Shown here one piece after another: positions 52,966 to 62,050 of a DNA stretch of 64,000 nucleotides; position 1 is the first letter of the stretch, and the number at the start of each line of letters is the position of its first letter. A program made the translations under genes and the position numbers. The notes under the pieces are model-generated. The model worked only from the letters and a program-made list of their open reading frames with translations. It had not been told where the DNA came from and searched no databases. Origin of the DNA: Pseudomonas sputi (lineage in GTDB: Bacteria > Pseudomonadota > Gammaproteobacteria > Pseudomonadales > Pseudomonadaceae); the NCBI RefSeq assembly GCF_021603585.1, contig NZ_BQHI01000024.1:1-64000 (forward strand), written 5' to 3'.

Positions 52966-54702
52966 TCAGTGGGAGTGGCGCGGGACTTCAGCCCCTCGGC
53001 AACCCACAAGGAAATCAAAGTCGCAACCCTGATCCGCCTGCAGCACATGGTCGATGTACAACTGACGGTACCCACCCACCAACAACTGCTGTGGCGGTTG
53101 CAGATCCGCCATCCGCGCTGCCAGTTCAGCGTCCGGAATATCCAGATGCAAACGCCCGCTGGCGCAGTCCAGTTCGATCCAGTCACCTTCCTTCACCGCC
53201 GCCAAAGGCCCGCCGGCCGCTGCTTCCGGGGCGACGTGCAAGACAACGGTGCCGTACGCGGTGCCACTCATCCGCGCATCGGAAATGCGCACCATGTCAG
53301 TCACGCCTTGCGCCAGCAGCTTGGCCGGCAGCCCCATGTTGCCGACTTCTGCCATGCCCGGATAACCCTTCGGCCCGCAGTTCTTCATCACCAGAATCGA
53401 GTTCGCATCGACGTCCAGTTCCGGGTCGTTGATCCGCGCCTTGTACATGTCGAAGTTCTCGAACACCACCGCGCGGCCCCGGTGCTGCATCAGTTCCGGC
53501 GTGGCGGCTGACGGCTTGAGCACTGCACCCAGGGGGGCCAGGTTGCCGCGCAATACACAGATGCCGCCGTCGGCGCGGATCGGATTGTCGAGGGTACGGA
53601 TCACTTCGTCTTCACCGTAGATCGGTGCGTCCTTGGTGTTCTCGCCGATGGATTTACCGTTGACGGTCAGCGCATTCGGATTCGGAATCAGATTGGCCTC
53701 GCCGAGGCGACGCAACACGGCCGGCAAGCCGCCCGCGTAGTAGAACTCTTCCATCAGGAAACGGCCGGACGGTTGCAGGTCGACGATGGTCGGCATGCCG
53801 CGACCGATACGGGTCCAGTCGTCCAGATCCAGCTCGACGCCGATGCGCCCGGCGATGGCTTTGAGGTGGATCACCGCGTTGGTCGACCCACCAATCGCTG
53901 CGTTGACCCGGATCGCGTTTTCGAAGGCTTCCTTGGTCAGGATCTTCGACAGTTTCAGATCCTCACGCACCATCTCGACCGCCCGCATGCCGGACATGTG
54001 CGCCAAGACATAACGCCGTGCATCCACCGCCGGAATCGCCGCGTTGTGCGGCAGGGACGTGCCCAGTGCTTCGGCCATGCAGGCCATGGTCGACGCGGTG
54101 CCCATGGTGTTGCAGGTACCGGCCGAGCGAGACATGCCGCCCTCGGCCGCGAGGAAATCGTCAATCGTGATGGTGCCGGCCTTGACCTGTTCGCTGAGTT
54201 GCCAGACCACGGTGCCGGAACCGATGTCCTTGCCCTTGTGCTTGCCGTTGAGCATCGGCCCGCCGGTGACGACGATCGCTGGCACGTCGCAACTGGCCGC
54301 GCCCATCAGCAGGGCCGGGGTGGTCTTGTCGCAACCGGTCAGCAGTACCACGCCGTCGATCGGGTTGCCGCGAATCGCTTCCTCGACGTCCATGCTCGCC
54401 AGGTTGCGGGTGAGCATGGCGGTCGGGCGCAGGTTCGATTCACCGTTGGAGAACACCGGGAACTCCACCGGGAAGCCACCGGCCTCGATCACCCCGCGTT
54501 TGACGTGCTCGGCAATTTGCCGGAAGTGCGCGTTGCACGGGGTCAGTTCCGACCAGGTGTTGCAGATGCCGATGATCGGCTTGCCGTGGAACTGATGGTC
54601 GGCGATGCCCTGATTCTTCATCCAGCTGCGGTACATGAAGCCGTTCTTGTCGGCCGTGCCAAACCATTGGGCGGAGCGCAGTGTGGGTTTCTTATCAGAC
54701 AT
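52966..54702 (-). CDS. IlvD/EDD-family pentonate dehydratase
   Basis: 578 residues. Three cysteines for the [2Fe-2S] cluster, C56 (TPCNAHF), C124 (LLTGCDKTT) and C197 (SRSAGTCNTM), have the spacing known from L-arabinonate dehydratase. It dehydrates an aldonate such as L-arabinonate or D-xylonate to the 2-keto-3-deoxy acid. Context (AraD1, ketoglutarate semialdehyde dehydrogenase) supports this over branched-chain biosynthesis. Divergent from the MFS-AraD1-dehydrogenase operon. Confidence 0.85.
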   Translation of the reverse strand: MSDKKPTLRSAQWFGTADKNGFMYRSWMKNQGIADHQFHGKPIIGICNTWSELTPCNAHFRQIAEHVKRGVIEAGGFPVEFPVFSNGESNLRPTAMLTRNLASMDVEEAIRGNPIDGVVLLTGCDKTTPALLMGAASCDVPAIVVTGGPMLNGKHKGKDIGSGTVVWQLSEQVKAGTITIDDFLAAEGGMSRSAGTCNTMGTASTMACMAEALGTSLPHNAAIPAVDARRYVLAHMSGMRAVEMVREDLKLSKILTKEAFENAIRVNAAIGGSTNAVIHLKAIAGRIGVELDLDDWTRIGRGMPTIVDLQPSGRFLMEEFYYAGGLPAVLRRLGEANLIPNPNALTVNGKSIGENTKDAPIYGEDEVIRTLDNPIRADGGICVLRGNLAPLGAVLKPSAATPELMQHRGRAVVFENFDMYKARINDPELDVDANSILVMKNCGPKGYPGMAEVGNMGLPAKLLAQGVTDMVRISDARMSGTAYGTVVLHVAPEAAAGGPLAAVKEGDWIELDCASGRLHLDIPDAELAARMADLQPPQQLLVGGYRQLYIDHVLQADQGCDFDFLVGCRGAEVPRHSH

Positions 54703-54791
54703 GATCGATTCTCTTATTGTAAGACTATTGTTTGCGAGCTTCGGTTAAACATAAGCGTAAAATCGACGGTTTGGAAGTGTTGTTGCATAAT

Positions 54792-54802
54792 TAGTATTAC
54801 TA
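54792..54802. promoter_or_regulatory. FCD-type operator (TNGTNNNACNA)
   Basis: TAGTATTACTA, a 5-1-5 palindrome, exactly fits the FadR-like consensus. It lies between the divergent dehydratase and MFS genes, so it can control both. Probably the site of the regulator at 52122. Confidence 0.65.
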
Positions 54803-54895
54803 TATAGTCGATTTCGACGGAGGGAAGGCCCTGGCGGTTTTCCGCGAGAGGCGTCCCCCAAGGTTCCATAAAAACAACAATCGGAGACCGATCTC

Positions 54896-56218
54896 ATGAG
54901 CCAGGAACTGCGGCTTGTCCGGCGCATCACGCTGAAACTGATTCCCTTCCTGATCCTGCTGTACTTGATCGCCTACGTGGATCGCTCCGCTGTCGGCTTC
55001 GCCAAACTGCACATGGGCGCCGACATCGGCATCGGCGATGCCGCCTACGGCCTCGGCGCCGGGCTGTTTTTCATCGGCTACTTTCTGTTTGAAATCCCCA
55101 GCAACCTGATGCTCGAACGCTTCGGCGCACGGCGCTGGTTCGCGCGGATCATGATCACCTGGGGCGCGATCACCATCGGCATGGCCTTCGTCCAAGGCCC
55201 GCACAGTTTCTACGTGATGCGCTTTCTACTCGGCGCGGCGGAGGCGGGGTTCTTTCCCGGCGTTCTGTACTACATCACCCAATGGTTCCCGGTGCGCCAT
55301 CGCGGCAAGATCCTCGGGCTGTTCATCCTCTCCCAACCCATTGCGATGATGATCACCGGCCCCGTGTCCGGCGGTCTGCTGGGCATGGACGGGATCCTCG
55401 GTCTGCACGGCTGGCAGTGGCTGTTCATCGTCATCGGCACCCCGGCGATCCTGCTGACCTGGCCGGTATTGCGCTGGCTGCCGGACGGCCCGCAGCAAGT
55501 GAAATGGATGGACCAGGCCGAAAAGGACTGGCTGACCGGTGAATTGAAAAAAGATCTGCAGGAATACGGCCAGACCCGTCACGGCAATCCGCTGCATGCC
55601 CTCAAGGACAAACGGGTGTTGCTGCTGGCGCTGTTCTACCTGCCGGTGACCCTGAGCATCTATGGCCTGGGCCTGTGGCTGCCGACCCTGATCAAACAGT
55701 TCGGCGGCAGTGATCTGGTGACCGGTTTTGTGTCATCGGTGCCCTACATCTTCGGGATCATCGGCCTGCTGATTATTCCGCGCAGCTCCGACCGTTTGAA
55801 TGATCGTTACGGCCATCTGGCGGTGCTGTATGTGCTGGGTGCCATCGGCCTGTTCCTCAGCGCCTGGCTGTCGTTGCCGGTGGCGCAACTGGCGGCGCTG
55901 TGTCTGGTGGCGTTCGCGCTGTTTTCCTGCACGGCGGTGTTCTGGACGCTGCCGGGGCGGTTCTTTGCCGGCGCCAGTGCGGCGGCCGGGATCGCCTTGA
56001 TCAACTCGGTGGGCAACCTCGGTGGCTACATCGGTCCGTTCGTGATCGGCGCGCTGAAGGAGTACACCGGCAACCTCGCTTCGGGCCTGTACTTCCTGTC
56101 CGGGGTGATGGTGTTCGGGCTGATTCTGACGGGCGTCGTCTATCGCGTGCTGGAGCGCAAGCATGTGCTCCCGGTTGACCAATTTGCAGCGAGCGCACGC
56201 GGTGCGACGCGCACCTGA
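54896..56218 (+). CDS. MFS transporter, anion:cation symporter (ACS) family
   Basis: 440 residues, twelve membrane segments, with the ACS early motif (IAYVDRSAVGFAKLHMGADI) and RFLLGAAEAGFFPGVLYYIT. Members import hexuronates, glucarate, tartrate or similar acids. With the dehydratase and dehydrogenase genes it should import a sugar acid. Start at 54896. Confidence 0.9.
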   Translation: MSQELRLVRRITLKLIPFLILLYLIAYVDRSAVGFAKLHMGADIGIGDAAYGLGAGLFFIGYFLFEIPSNLMLERFGARRWFARIMITWGAITIGMAFVQGPHSFYVMRFLLGAAEAGFFPGVLYYITQWFPVRHRGKILGLFILSQPIAMMITGPVSGGLLGMDGILGLHGWQWLFIVIGTPAILLTWPVLRWLPDGPQQVKWMDQAEKDWLTGELKKDLQEYGQTRHGNPLHALKDKRVLLLALFYLPVTLSIYGLGLWLPTLIKQFGGSDLVTGFVSSVPYIFGIIGLLIIPRSSDRLNDRYGHLAVLYVLGAIGLFLSAWLSLPVAQLAALCLVAFALFSCTAVFWTLPGRFFAGASAAAGIALINSVGNLGGYIGPFVIGALKEYTGNLASGLYFLSGVMVFGLILTGVVYRVLERKHVLPVDQFAASARGATRT

Positions 56219-56240
56219 TTTGTTTTAACAGGAGAACAAC

Positions 56241-57233
56241 ATGCATCTGGTTCAATTCGAATTGAGTAGCGGCGAGCGCCGTGTCGGGGTGGTCGAGGAC
56301 GGTCTGGTGCGTGAAGTGCAGGATGCGCGCACGGTTCGCGATCTCGCCCTGGCCGCAATCGAGGCGGGCAGCACCCTCGCGCAGCAAGTGCAAACCCTGG
56401 GGCTGGGCATCAGCCACGATTACGCGCAGTTACTAAAAGACCTGCGCATCCTGCCGCCACTGGATCACCCGGACCCGGCGCACGTATTGGTCAGCGGCAC
56501 CGGCCTCACGCACCTGGGCAGCGCGTCGGCCCGGGACAAGATGCACCAGCAGGCCGGCGATGAAGCGGCGATGACCGACACCATGCGCATCTTCAAGTGG
56601 GGCGTGGAGGGCGGCAAACCGGCGGCGGGGCAGGCCGGCGTGCAGCCGGAGTGGTTCTACAAGGGTGACGGCAGCATTGTCGTGCGTCCTGGCCAGCCGT
56701 TCCCGTTGCCGCCGTTTGCCGAAGACGCCGGGGAGGAGCCGGAGATGGCCGGCCTCTACATCATCGGCCACGACGGCAAGCCGTATCGCCTCGGTTTTGC
56801 GGTGGGCAACGAGTTTTCCGATCACGTCATGGAGCGCAAGAATTACCTGTACCTGGCCCATTCGAAACTGCGCAACTGCAGCTACGGCCCGGAACTTCGC
56901 ACGGGTGATTTGCCTCAACACCTGGCGGGCACCAGTCGCATCCTGCGCGACGGCGAAGTGCTGTGGCAGAACGAGTTCCTCAGCGGCGAAGCCAACATGT
57001 GCCACAGCCTGGCGAACCTCGAATACCACCACTTCAAGTACCGCCAGTTCCTGCGTCCTGGCGATGTGCACATTCACTTTTTCGGCACCGCGACCCTGTC
57101 GTTCGCCGATGGCATCCGCACTCAACCGGGCGACGTGTTCGAAATCAGCCAGGCCGAATTCGGCGCACCGCTGGTCAACGGCATCGCACCGGTTGCAGCA
57201 GCATTCGAACCGGACAGCATCGGCACCCTTTAA
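56241..57233 (+). CDS. AraD1/GguC-type fumarylacetoacetate hydrolase-family protein
   Basis: 330 residues of the FAH fold. The metal-binding region (EEPEMAGLYIIGHDGKPYRL, GNEFSDHVMERKNYLYLAHS) is conserved as in 2-keto-3-deoxy-pentonate dehydratases of the Weimberg route. It should convert the product of the IlvD-type enzyme to 2-oxoglutarate semialdehyde. Spaced 22 bases after the MFS gene. Confidence 0.8.
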   Translation: MHLVQFELSSGERRVGVVEDGLVREVQDARTVRDLALAAIEAGSTLAQQVQTLGLGISHDYAQLLKDLRILPPLDHPDPAHVLVSGTGLTHLGSASARDKMHQQAGDEAAMTDTMRIFKWGVEGGKPAAGQAGVQPEWFYKGDGSIVVRPGQPFPLPPFAEDAGEEPEMAGLYIIGHDGKPYRLGFAVGNEFSDHVMERKNYLYLAHSKLRNCSYGPELRTGDLPQHLAGTSRILRDGEVLWQNEFLSGEANMCHSLANLEYHHFKYRQFLRPGDVHIHFFGTATLSFADGIRTQPGDVFEISQAEFGAPLVNGIAPVAAAFEPDSIGTL

Positions 57234-57242
57234 GGAGATCCC

Positions 57243-58823
57243 ATGACTCAGATTCTCGGTCACAACTACATCGGCGGTCGTCGCAGCGCGGCGGGCAACG
57301 TCAAGCTGCAAAGCGTCGACGCCACCACGGGCGAAGTACTGCCCCACGATTTCATTCAGGCCACGGAAGCGGAAGTGGATGCTGCCGCCAAAGCCGCCGC
57401 GGCCGCGTATCCGGCGTATCGCAGCCTCAGCGCCGAGCGCCGCGCGCAGTTTCTCGATGCGATTGCCGATGAACTGGATGCGTTGGGCGATGATTTCGTC
57501 GCGGTGGTCTGCCGCGAAACCGCACTGCCGGCCGGGCGCATTCAAGGTGAAAGGGGGCGCACCAGCGGCCAGATGCGCTTGTTCGCCAAAGTCCTGCGGC
57601 GCGGTGATTTCTACGGTGCGCGCATCGACCTGCCGTTGCCGGATCGTCAGCCGCTGCCCCGTCCGGATCTGCGCCAGTACCGCATCGGCCTGGGGCCGGT
57701 GGCGGTGTTCGGCGCGAGCAATTTTCCACTGGCATTCTCCACCGCCGGCGGCGATACCGCGTCGGCGCTGGCCGCCGGTTGCCCGGTGGTGTTCAAGGCG
57801 CACAGCGGCCACATGGCTACCGCCGAACTTGTCGCCGATGCGCTGATTCGTGCAGCGGAAAAAACGGCCATGCCCGCCGGCGTGTTCAACATGATCTACG
57901 GTGGTGGTGTCGGCGAGTGGCTGGTCAAGCATCCTGCGATTCTGGCGGTGGGTTTCACCGGCTCGCTGCGCGGCGGACGGGCGCTGTGTGACATGGCCGC
58001 CGCCCGGCCTCAGCCAATTCCGGTGTTTGCCGAGATGTCGAGCATCAACCCGGTGATCGTGTTGCCCCAGGCCCTGGCCGTGCGCTCGGAAACCGTCGCC
58101 CGCGATCTGACCGCGTCGGTGGTGCAGGGCTGCGGTCAGTTCTGTACCAACCCGGGCCTGGTGATCGGCATTCGCTCGCCGCAATTCACCGCGTTCGTTG
58201 AGCAAGTCGCAGCGCTGATCGGCGATCAACCGGCGCAAACCATGCTCAATACCGGAACCCTCGGTAGCTACGGCAAGGGTCTGGAAAAACTCCTGGCGCA
58301 CGCCGGCATCGAGCATCTGGCGGGTAATCCGCAGCAGGGCAATCAGGCGCAGCCGCAGTTGTTCAAGGCCGATGTCAGTCTGCTGATCAATGGCGATGAA
58401 GTGCTGCAGGAAGAAGTGTTCGGCCCGACCACGGTGATCGTTGAAGTGGCGGACGAGGCGCAGTTGAGCGCGGCGTTGCAGGGCCTGCATGGGCAACTGA
58501 CGGCGACGATCATCGGCGAGCAGGCGGATTTCGAACGCTTCCCGGAGCTGACGCCGTTGCTTGAGCAGAAGGTCGGGCGGATCCTGCTCAACGGTTATCC
58601 AACCGGTGTCGAAGTCTGTGATTCGATGGTTCACGGCGGGCCATATCCGGCGACGTCCGATGCCCGTGGCACTTCGGTCGGTACGCTGGCGATCGATCGA
58701 TTCCTGCGCCCGGTGTGCTTCCAGAACTATCCCGACAGCCTGTTGCCGGAACCGCTGAAAAACGCCAACCCGCTGCGCATTCAGCGTTTGGTGGATGGCA
58801 AGCCATCGCGCGACGCCCTTTAA
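57243..58823 (+). CDS. 2-oxoglutarate semialdehyde dehydrogenase
   Basis: 526 residues, catalytic N160, E264 and C301 (GCGQFCTNPG, the standard motif). Oxidises 2-oxoglutarate semialdehyde to 2-oxoglutarate with NADP, the last step of the Weimberg-type route. 9 bases after the AraD1 gene. A divergent paralogue at 8971-10536 has an altered motif. Confidence 0.85.
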   Translation: MTQILGHNYIGGRRSAAGNVKLQSVDATTGEVLPHDFIQATEAEVDAAAKAAAAAYPAYRSLSAERRAQFLDAIADELDALGDDFVAVVCRETALPAGRIQGERGRTSGQMRLFAKVLRRGDFYGARIDLPLPDRQPLPRPDLRQYRIGLGPVAVFGASNFPLAFSTAGGDTASALAAGCPVVFKAHSGHMATAELVADALIRAAEKTAMPAGVFNMIYGGGVGEWLVKHPAILAVGFTGSLRGGRALCDMAAARPQPIPVFAEMSSINPVIVLPQALAVRSETVARDLTASVVQGCGQFCTNPGLVIGIRSPQFTAFVEQVAALIGDQPAQTMLNTGTLGSYGKGLEKLLAHAGIEHLAGNPQQGNQAQPQLFKADVSLLINGDEVLQEEVFGPTTVIVEVADEAQLSAALQGLHGQLTATIIGEQADFERFPELTPLLEQKVGRILLNGYPTGVEVCDSMVHGGPYPATSDARGTSVGTLAIDRFLRPVCFQNYPDSLLPEPLKNANPLRIQRLVDGKPSRDAL

Positions 58824-58835
58824 CTCACACCCCAT

Positions 58836-58866
58836 GATCGTTCCCACGCAGAGCGTGGGAACGATC
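58836..58866. repeat. palindromic intergenic repeat
   Basis: A 14-bp perfect stem GATCGTTCCCACGC / GCGTGGGAACGATC with loop AGA, a repeat widely scattered in fluorescens-group genomes. It may end the pentonate operon transcript. Confidence 0.75.
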
Positions 58867-58921
58867 AAGAGCGGGGCTTTGAGCTATCATTGGCCCTTTC
58901 CCCCTGAAAGACATGATTGCC

Positions 58922-59230
58922 ATGACTGCCGTAACCGACACCCTTCTCAACGCCCTCGAACACTGCGGTATGGTCGAAATCGACGGCCTGCACGCTTTCG
59001 AATTCGCCCTCGACGAAGACGATAACCTGCACATCGAATGCATCGATGGCCGGGCCGCCAAGCATTGGGAGTTCACCCCGGCTCAGGTGGCGGCGGCGAC
59101 GTTTGACGAAGACCTGCAGAGCTGGCTGATCGTCGGTTTTGCCAGCGACACCCAAACCGTCGGCGAACACCGTCTGGTCTGCCTCGGTGATGTACTGAGC
59201 AGCGCCGACGACGAGGATGAAACCGAATGA
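58922..59230 (+). CDS. DUF5629 protein
   Basis: 102 residues, acidic (ends SSADDEDETE) with HAFEFALDEDDNLHIECIDG and KHWEFTPAQVAAATF. Family DUF5629, largely confined to Pseudomonas; function unknown. ATG at 58913 is an alternative start. Coupled by ATGA to the lactonase gene. Confidence 0.75.
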   Translation: MTAVTDTLLNALEHCGMVEIDGLHAFEFALDEDDNLHIECIDGRAAKHWEFTPAQVAAATFDEDLQSWLIVGFASDTQTVGEHRLVCLGDVLSSADDEDETE

Positions 59231-60402
59231 ACATGCGTAAATTCTGGCCATTGCTGATGGCCGGCAGCGTCGGCGCGATGGGCCTTTCCAGTGCCTCGGC
59301 CGAGAGCTTCCAGTTTTTGGTGGGTTCCTACACCGCCGGCACCAGCGAAGGCCTCTACCGGATGAACTTCGACAGCGCCACCGGCCAGATCGACGCCAAA
59401 CCGCTGCAAGTGATCAAAAGCGAAAACCCGTCGTGGCTGACCCTGTCGAAGGATCAGCACCGGGTGTTCGTGGTCAACGAAAACGGCCCGGGCCAGAAAG
59501 ACCCGGTCGGCCGCGTCAGCAGTTATTCCATCGATCCGAAGACTCACGCCCTGACCCTGATCAATCAGGTGCAGAGCCTGGGCAACGAACCGACCCATTC
59601 GAGCCTCAGCGGCGACGCCAGCCATCTGTTCGTCAGCAATTACTCGGTGGTTGAAGATCCGGGCGGCACTCTCGCGGTATTGCCGGTAGACAGCGACGGC
59701 AAACTCAAACCGGTGGTGCAGATGAGCGCGCACCCGGCGAGCCGGGTCAATCCCGAGCGTCAGGCCTCGAACCACGTGCACTCGACGGTATCCTCGCCGG
59801 ACGGTCGTTACGTGTTCTCCAATGACCTGGGTGCGGACAGGGTCTTCATCTATCAATTCGACCCGAAAGCCAATCCGGACCTGCCGCTGACTCCGGCGAA
59901 AACCGCGTCGGTGCCACTGCCAGCCGGCAGCGGCCCGCGTCATCTGCTGTTCAGTGCGGATGGCAAACATGCCTGGTTGACCATGGAAATGAGCGCCCAG
60001 GTTGCGGTGTTCGATTACCACGACGGCGTGCTGACCCAGACGCAACTGGTCGACCTGGCCGCCGGCCAGCCGACTTCGGACAAGGCCGCTGCTGCGTTGC
60101 ACGCGTCCGCCGACGGCAAATTCCTCTACGTCAGCAACCGTGGTACCGCCAATCAGCTGCTGGTGTTCGCCATCGACCCGGCCAGCGGCCAGCTCAAAGA
60201 GCTGCAGCGACGTTCGGTGGAAGGCGATCACCCCCGTGAGTTCAGCCTCGATCCAAGCGGCAAATTCCTGCTGATCGCCAACCAGAAGAGCAACCAGATT
60301 GTCGTGGTCGAGCGCGACGGCAAGACCGGTCTGCTGGGCAAAACCGTGCAAAAACTGCCGATGGATGCGCCGAGTGACCTCAAGTTTCTCGTGCGTCAAT
60401 AA
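59227..60402 (+). CDS. secreted beta-propeller lactonase (6-phosphogluconolactonase-like)
   Basis: 391 residues with a signal peptide (FWPLLMAGSVGAMGLSSASA) and a seven-bladed propeller of the Pgl/lactonase family (LVGSYTAGTSEGLYRMNFDS, GNEPTHSSLSGDASHLFVSN, GSGPRHLLFSADGKHAWLTM, GDHPREFSLDPSGKFLLIAN). The signal suggests a periplasmic sugar lactone substrate, not 6-phosphogluconolactone. Confidence 0.85.
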   Translation: MNMRKFWPLLMAGSVGAMGLSSASAESFQFLVGSYTAGTSEGLYRMNFDSATGQIDAKPLQVIKSENPSWLTLSKDQHRVFVVNENGPGQKDPVGRVSSYSIDPKTHALTLINQVQSLGNEPTHSSLSGDASHLFVSNYSVVEDPGGTLAVLPVDSDGKLKPVVQMSAHPASRVNPERQASNHVHSTVSSPDGRYVFSNDLGADRVFIYQFDPKANPDLPLTPAKTASVPLPAGSGPRHLLFSADGKHAWLTMEMSAQVAVFDYHDGVLTQTQLVDLAAGQPTSDKAAAALHASADGKFLYVSNRGTANQLLVFAIDPASGQLKELQRRSVEGDHPREFSLDPSGKFLLIANQKSNQIVVVERDGKTGLLGKTVQKLPMDAPSDLKFLVRQ

Positions 60403-60406
60403 GCCG

Positions 60407-60429
60407 CAGGCCCCGGTCTGCGGGGCCTG
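60407..60429 (+). terminator. hairpin after the lactonase gene
   Basis: CAGGCCCCG (60407-60415) pairs with CGGGGCCTG (60421-60429), loop GTCTG, 4 bases past the stop. Only a weak T tract follows. Confidence 0.6.
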
Positions 60430-60558
60430 AAGCTTTGTATTAATCCTGCTGATAACAGGTAATGTTGCAAAGCATTTCAAGCGATCGACCCTCGAGCGTT
60501 AAGTTTGCTTCACGGCCCAACCGGGCAAGCAAGCCAACTGAACACGAGGGTTACCACC

Positions 60559-60738
60559 ATGAACTTCAATCTTTTCTCGATCATCGCCGCTTCCGCCATC
60601 TCCGCCACCGTGGCTCTGCCAGCCAGCGCCAACGTTGAAATCAGCGACAAAAAATCCCACACCCAGAGCTACACCCAGAAATACCTGCAACAAAGCGCCA
60701 ACTTCTATGCCGCGCTGGATCACAAAGCTCAACACTGA
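60559..60738 (+). CDS. small exported protein, 59 aa
   Basis: 59 residues with a signal peptide (FSIIAASAISATVALPASAN) and a short polar mature part rich in Ser, Gln, Lys and Tyr (KKSHTQSYTQKYLQQ). No family recognised. Start behind CGAGGG. The hairpin downstream ends it. Confidence 0.65.
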   Translation: MNFNLFSIIAASAISATVALPASANVEISDKKSHTQSYTQKYLQQSANFYAALDHKAQH

Positions 60739-60757
60739 AATTTCCGTTACGCCCTGG

Positions 60758-60836
60758 AACTGCCCAAGGCTGCGATCCTTTGATCTTGTTTCCCAAAAAG
60801 CAAAATCAAAAGATCGCAGCCTTGGGCAGTTTTTTG
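60758..60836 (+). terminator. dispersed inverted repeat acting as terminator
   Basis: A perfect 20-bp stem (60758-60777 / 60812-60831) with AACTGCCCAAGGCTGCGATC and an AT-rich loop that also pairs partly, followed by T6. A sequence of this kind is widespread in fluorescens-group intergenic regions. Confidence 0.75.
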
Positions 60837-60993
60837 CCTGCGCAGCGATCAGCGATAGCTATTTTCAAACAGCGAGATAGACCGGCTAAATAATCAACGA
60901 AGCTGATGGTTACTATGCCAAACCCTGAGTGGTTACCCCGGCTTTTTTGATCGATTCTGTGGACCTCGAAACATTGTCCACGGAGCACACATC

Positions 60994-61206
60994 ATGGCCA
61001 GTTCAATCATCACTTCCGCCAAACGCGGCGCCTACCTGGCCATCGGTCTGTACCTGGTCATGGTGCTGTTTGTCAGTCTGGCGTCGCAGTCGCAACACAG
61101 CTTCGAAGCACCGATCGACGTCGCCCATCCCGGCATCCAGTTCGAACTCCGCTCGCAAAACGCGGCGGTGGACTCAACTGAACTCGCGGGAGTCGGCGGA
61201 GCATGA
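60994..61206 (+). CDS. small membrane protein, 70 aa
   Basis: 70 residues with one membrane segment (AYLAIGLYLVMVLFVSLASQ) and a short periplasmic tail with SFEAPIDVAHPGIQFELRSQ. No family recognised. ATGA overlap with the next gene. Confidence 0.65.
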   Translation: MASSIITSAKRGAYLAIGLYLVMVLFVSLASQSQHSFEAPIDVAHPGIQFELRSQNAAVDSTELAGVGGA

Positions 61207-61460
61207 AAGGTTACAGACTCTGGGTCATTGCCGGACTGGCGTTCATGACCAACGGCGCTTCCCTGTTGGGATACGGCCAGGGTTCGGTCGGCGGACTCGC
61301 CCGGGCCATAGAGGCCAACCATAACATCGCGCACAACATCGAACGGGCCAATGTGCTGGGGTTGCTGGCCGGCAATCCACCGATGAAAACCCCCAGCGGT
61401 TTTCTCGGTCCGTTCGAGGTGGATTGCTCGGCCATCGGCATGTGTGAAGTGCTGGCGTAA
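61203..61460 (+). CDS. small exported protein, 85 aa
   Basis: 85 residues: an N-terminal hydrophobic signal (LWVIAGLAFMTNGASLLGYG) and a conserved-looking tail with EANHNIAHNIERANVLGLLA and two cysteines at the end (VDCSAIGMC). No family recognised. Coupled to the gene before it; the two should act together at the envelope. Confidence 0.65.
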   Translation: MKGYRLWVIAGLAFMTNGASLLGYGQGSVGGLARAIEANHNIAHNIERANVLGLLAGNPPMKTPSGFLGPFEVDCSAIGMCEVLA

Positions 61461-61465
61461 CGCGC

Positions 61466-62050
61466 CTACTTTTTCATGATGCCGGTGAACAGTTCCGATT
61501 CCAGAAACCGCTGCAACCAGGCCTGCAACCGCACGTAAGGCGTCTGCGCAAACCAGTCACGATCAACATGGGCGAACTGGCGAACGAACGGCAACAACGC
61601 GATATCGGCCAGGCTCGGATGCCCGGCCAGCAAGTAATCGCGACCCTCCAGCAACTCATCCAGTTTCTGCGAGAACAGAGCACCTTCCGCCCGATAAACC
61701 TCCATCGGCTGTTCCGGATAACGCTCGGCATACTTGTAGCGATTCAAGTGAATCTTGAACACTTGATCGTTGGCTTCGATCAATTCGGCAATCCTTGAAT
61801 CGCCCCCCAGCAACCAGTCATCCGGATCATGCTGCGCCAGCGCCCAACGCATGATCTCCAGGCTTTCGTCGATCACCTGACCACCTGCATCCAGCACCGG
61901 CACCGTGCCCTTGGGCGAAATCGCCAACATCTCCGCCGGTTTGGCCTTGAGGCTGACTTCGACGATGTCCACCGGCACGCCCGAATAACGCAGGGCCATC
62001 CGTGCCCGCATCGCGTACGGGCAGCGGCGGAAGGAATACAGCGTGTTCAT
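61466..62050 (-). CDS. glutathione S-transferase
   Basis: 194 residues: thioredoxin-like N-terminal domain (YSFRRCPYAMRARMALRYSG, with a Cys-Pro-Tyr-Ala variant, and KGTVPVLDAGGQVIDESL for glutathione binding) and an all-helical C-terminal domain. Resembles GrxB-like small GSTs. Overlaps the sbcC stop by ATGA. Confidence 0.85.
   Translation of the reverse strand: MNTLYSFRRCPYAMRARMALRYSGVPVDIVEVSLKAKPAEMLAISPKGTVPVLDAGGQVIDESLEIMRWALAQHDPDDWLLGGDSRIAELIEANDQVFKIHLNRYKYAERYPEQPMEVYRAEGALFSQKLDELLEGRDYLLAGHPSLADIALLPFVRQFAHVDRDWFAQTPYVRLQAWLQRFLESELFTGIMKK

Noticed and set aside
56433-58868. 811-codon ORF on the minus strand
   Set aside because: Antisense shadow of the AraD1 and dehydrogenase genes, which are clearly real.
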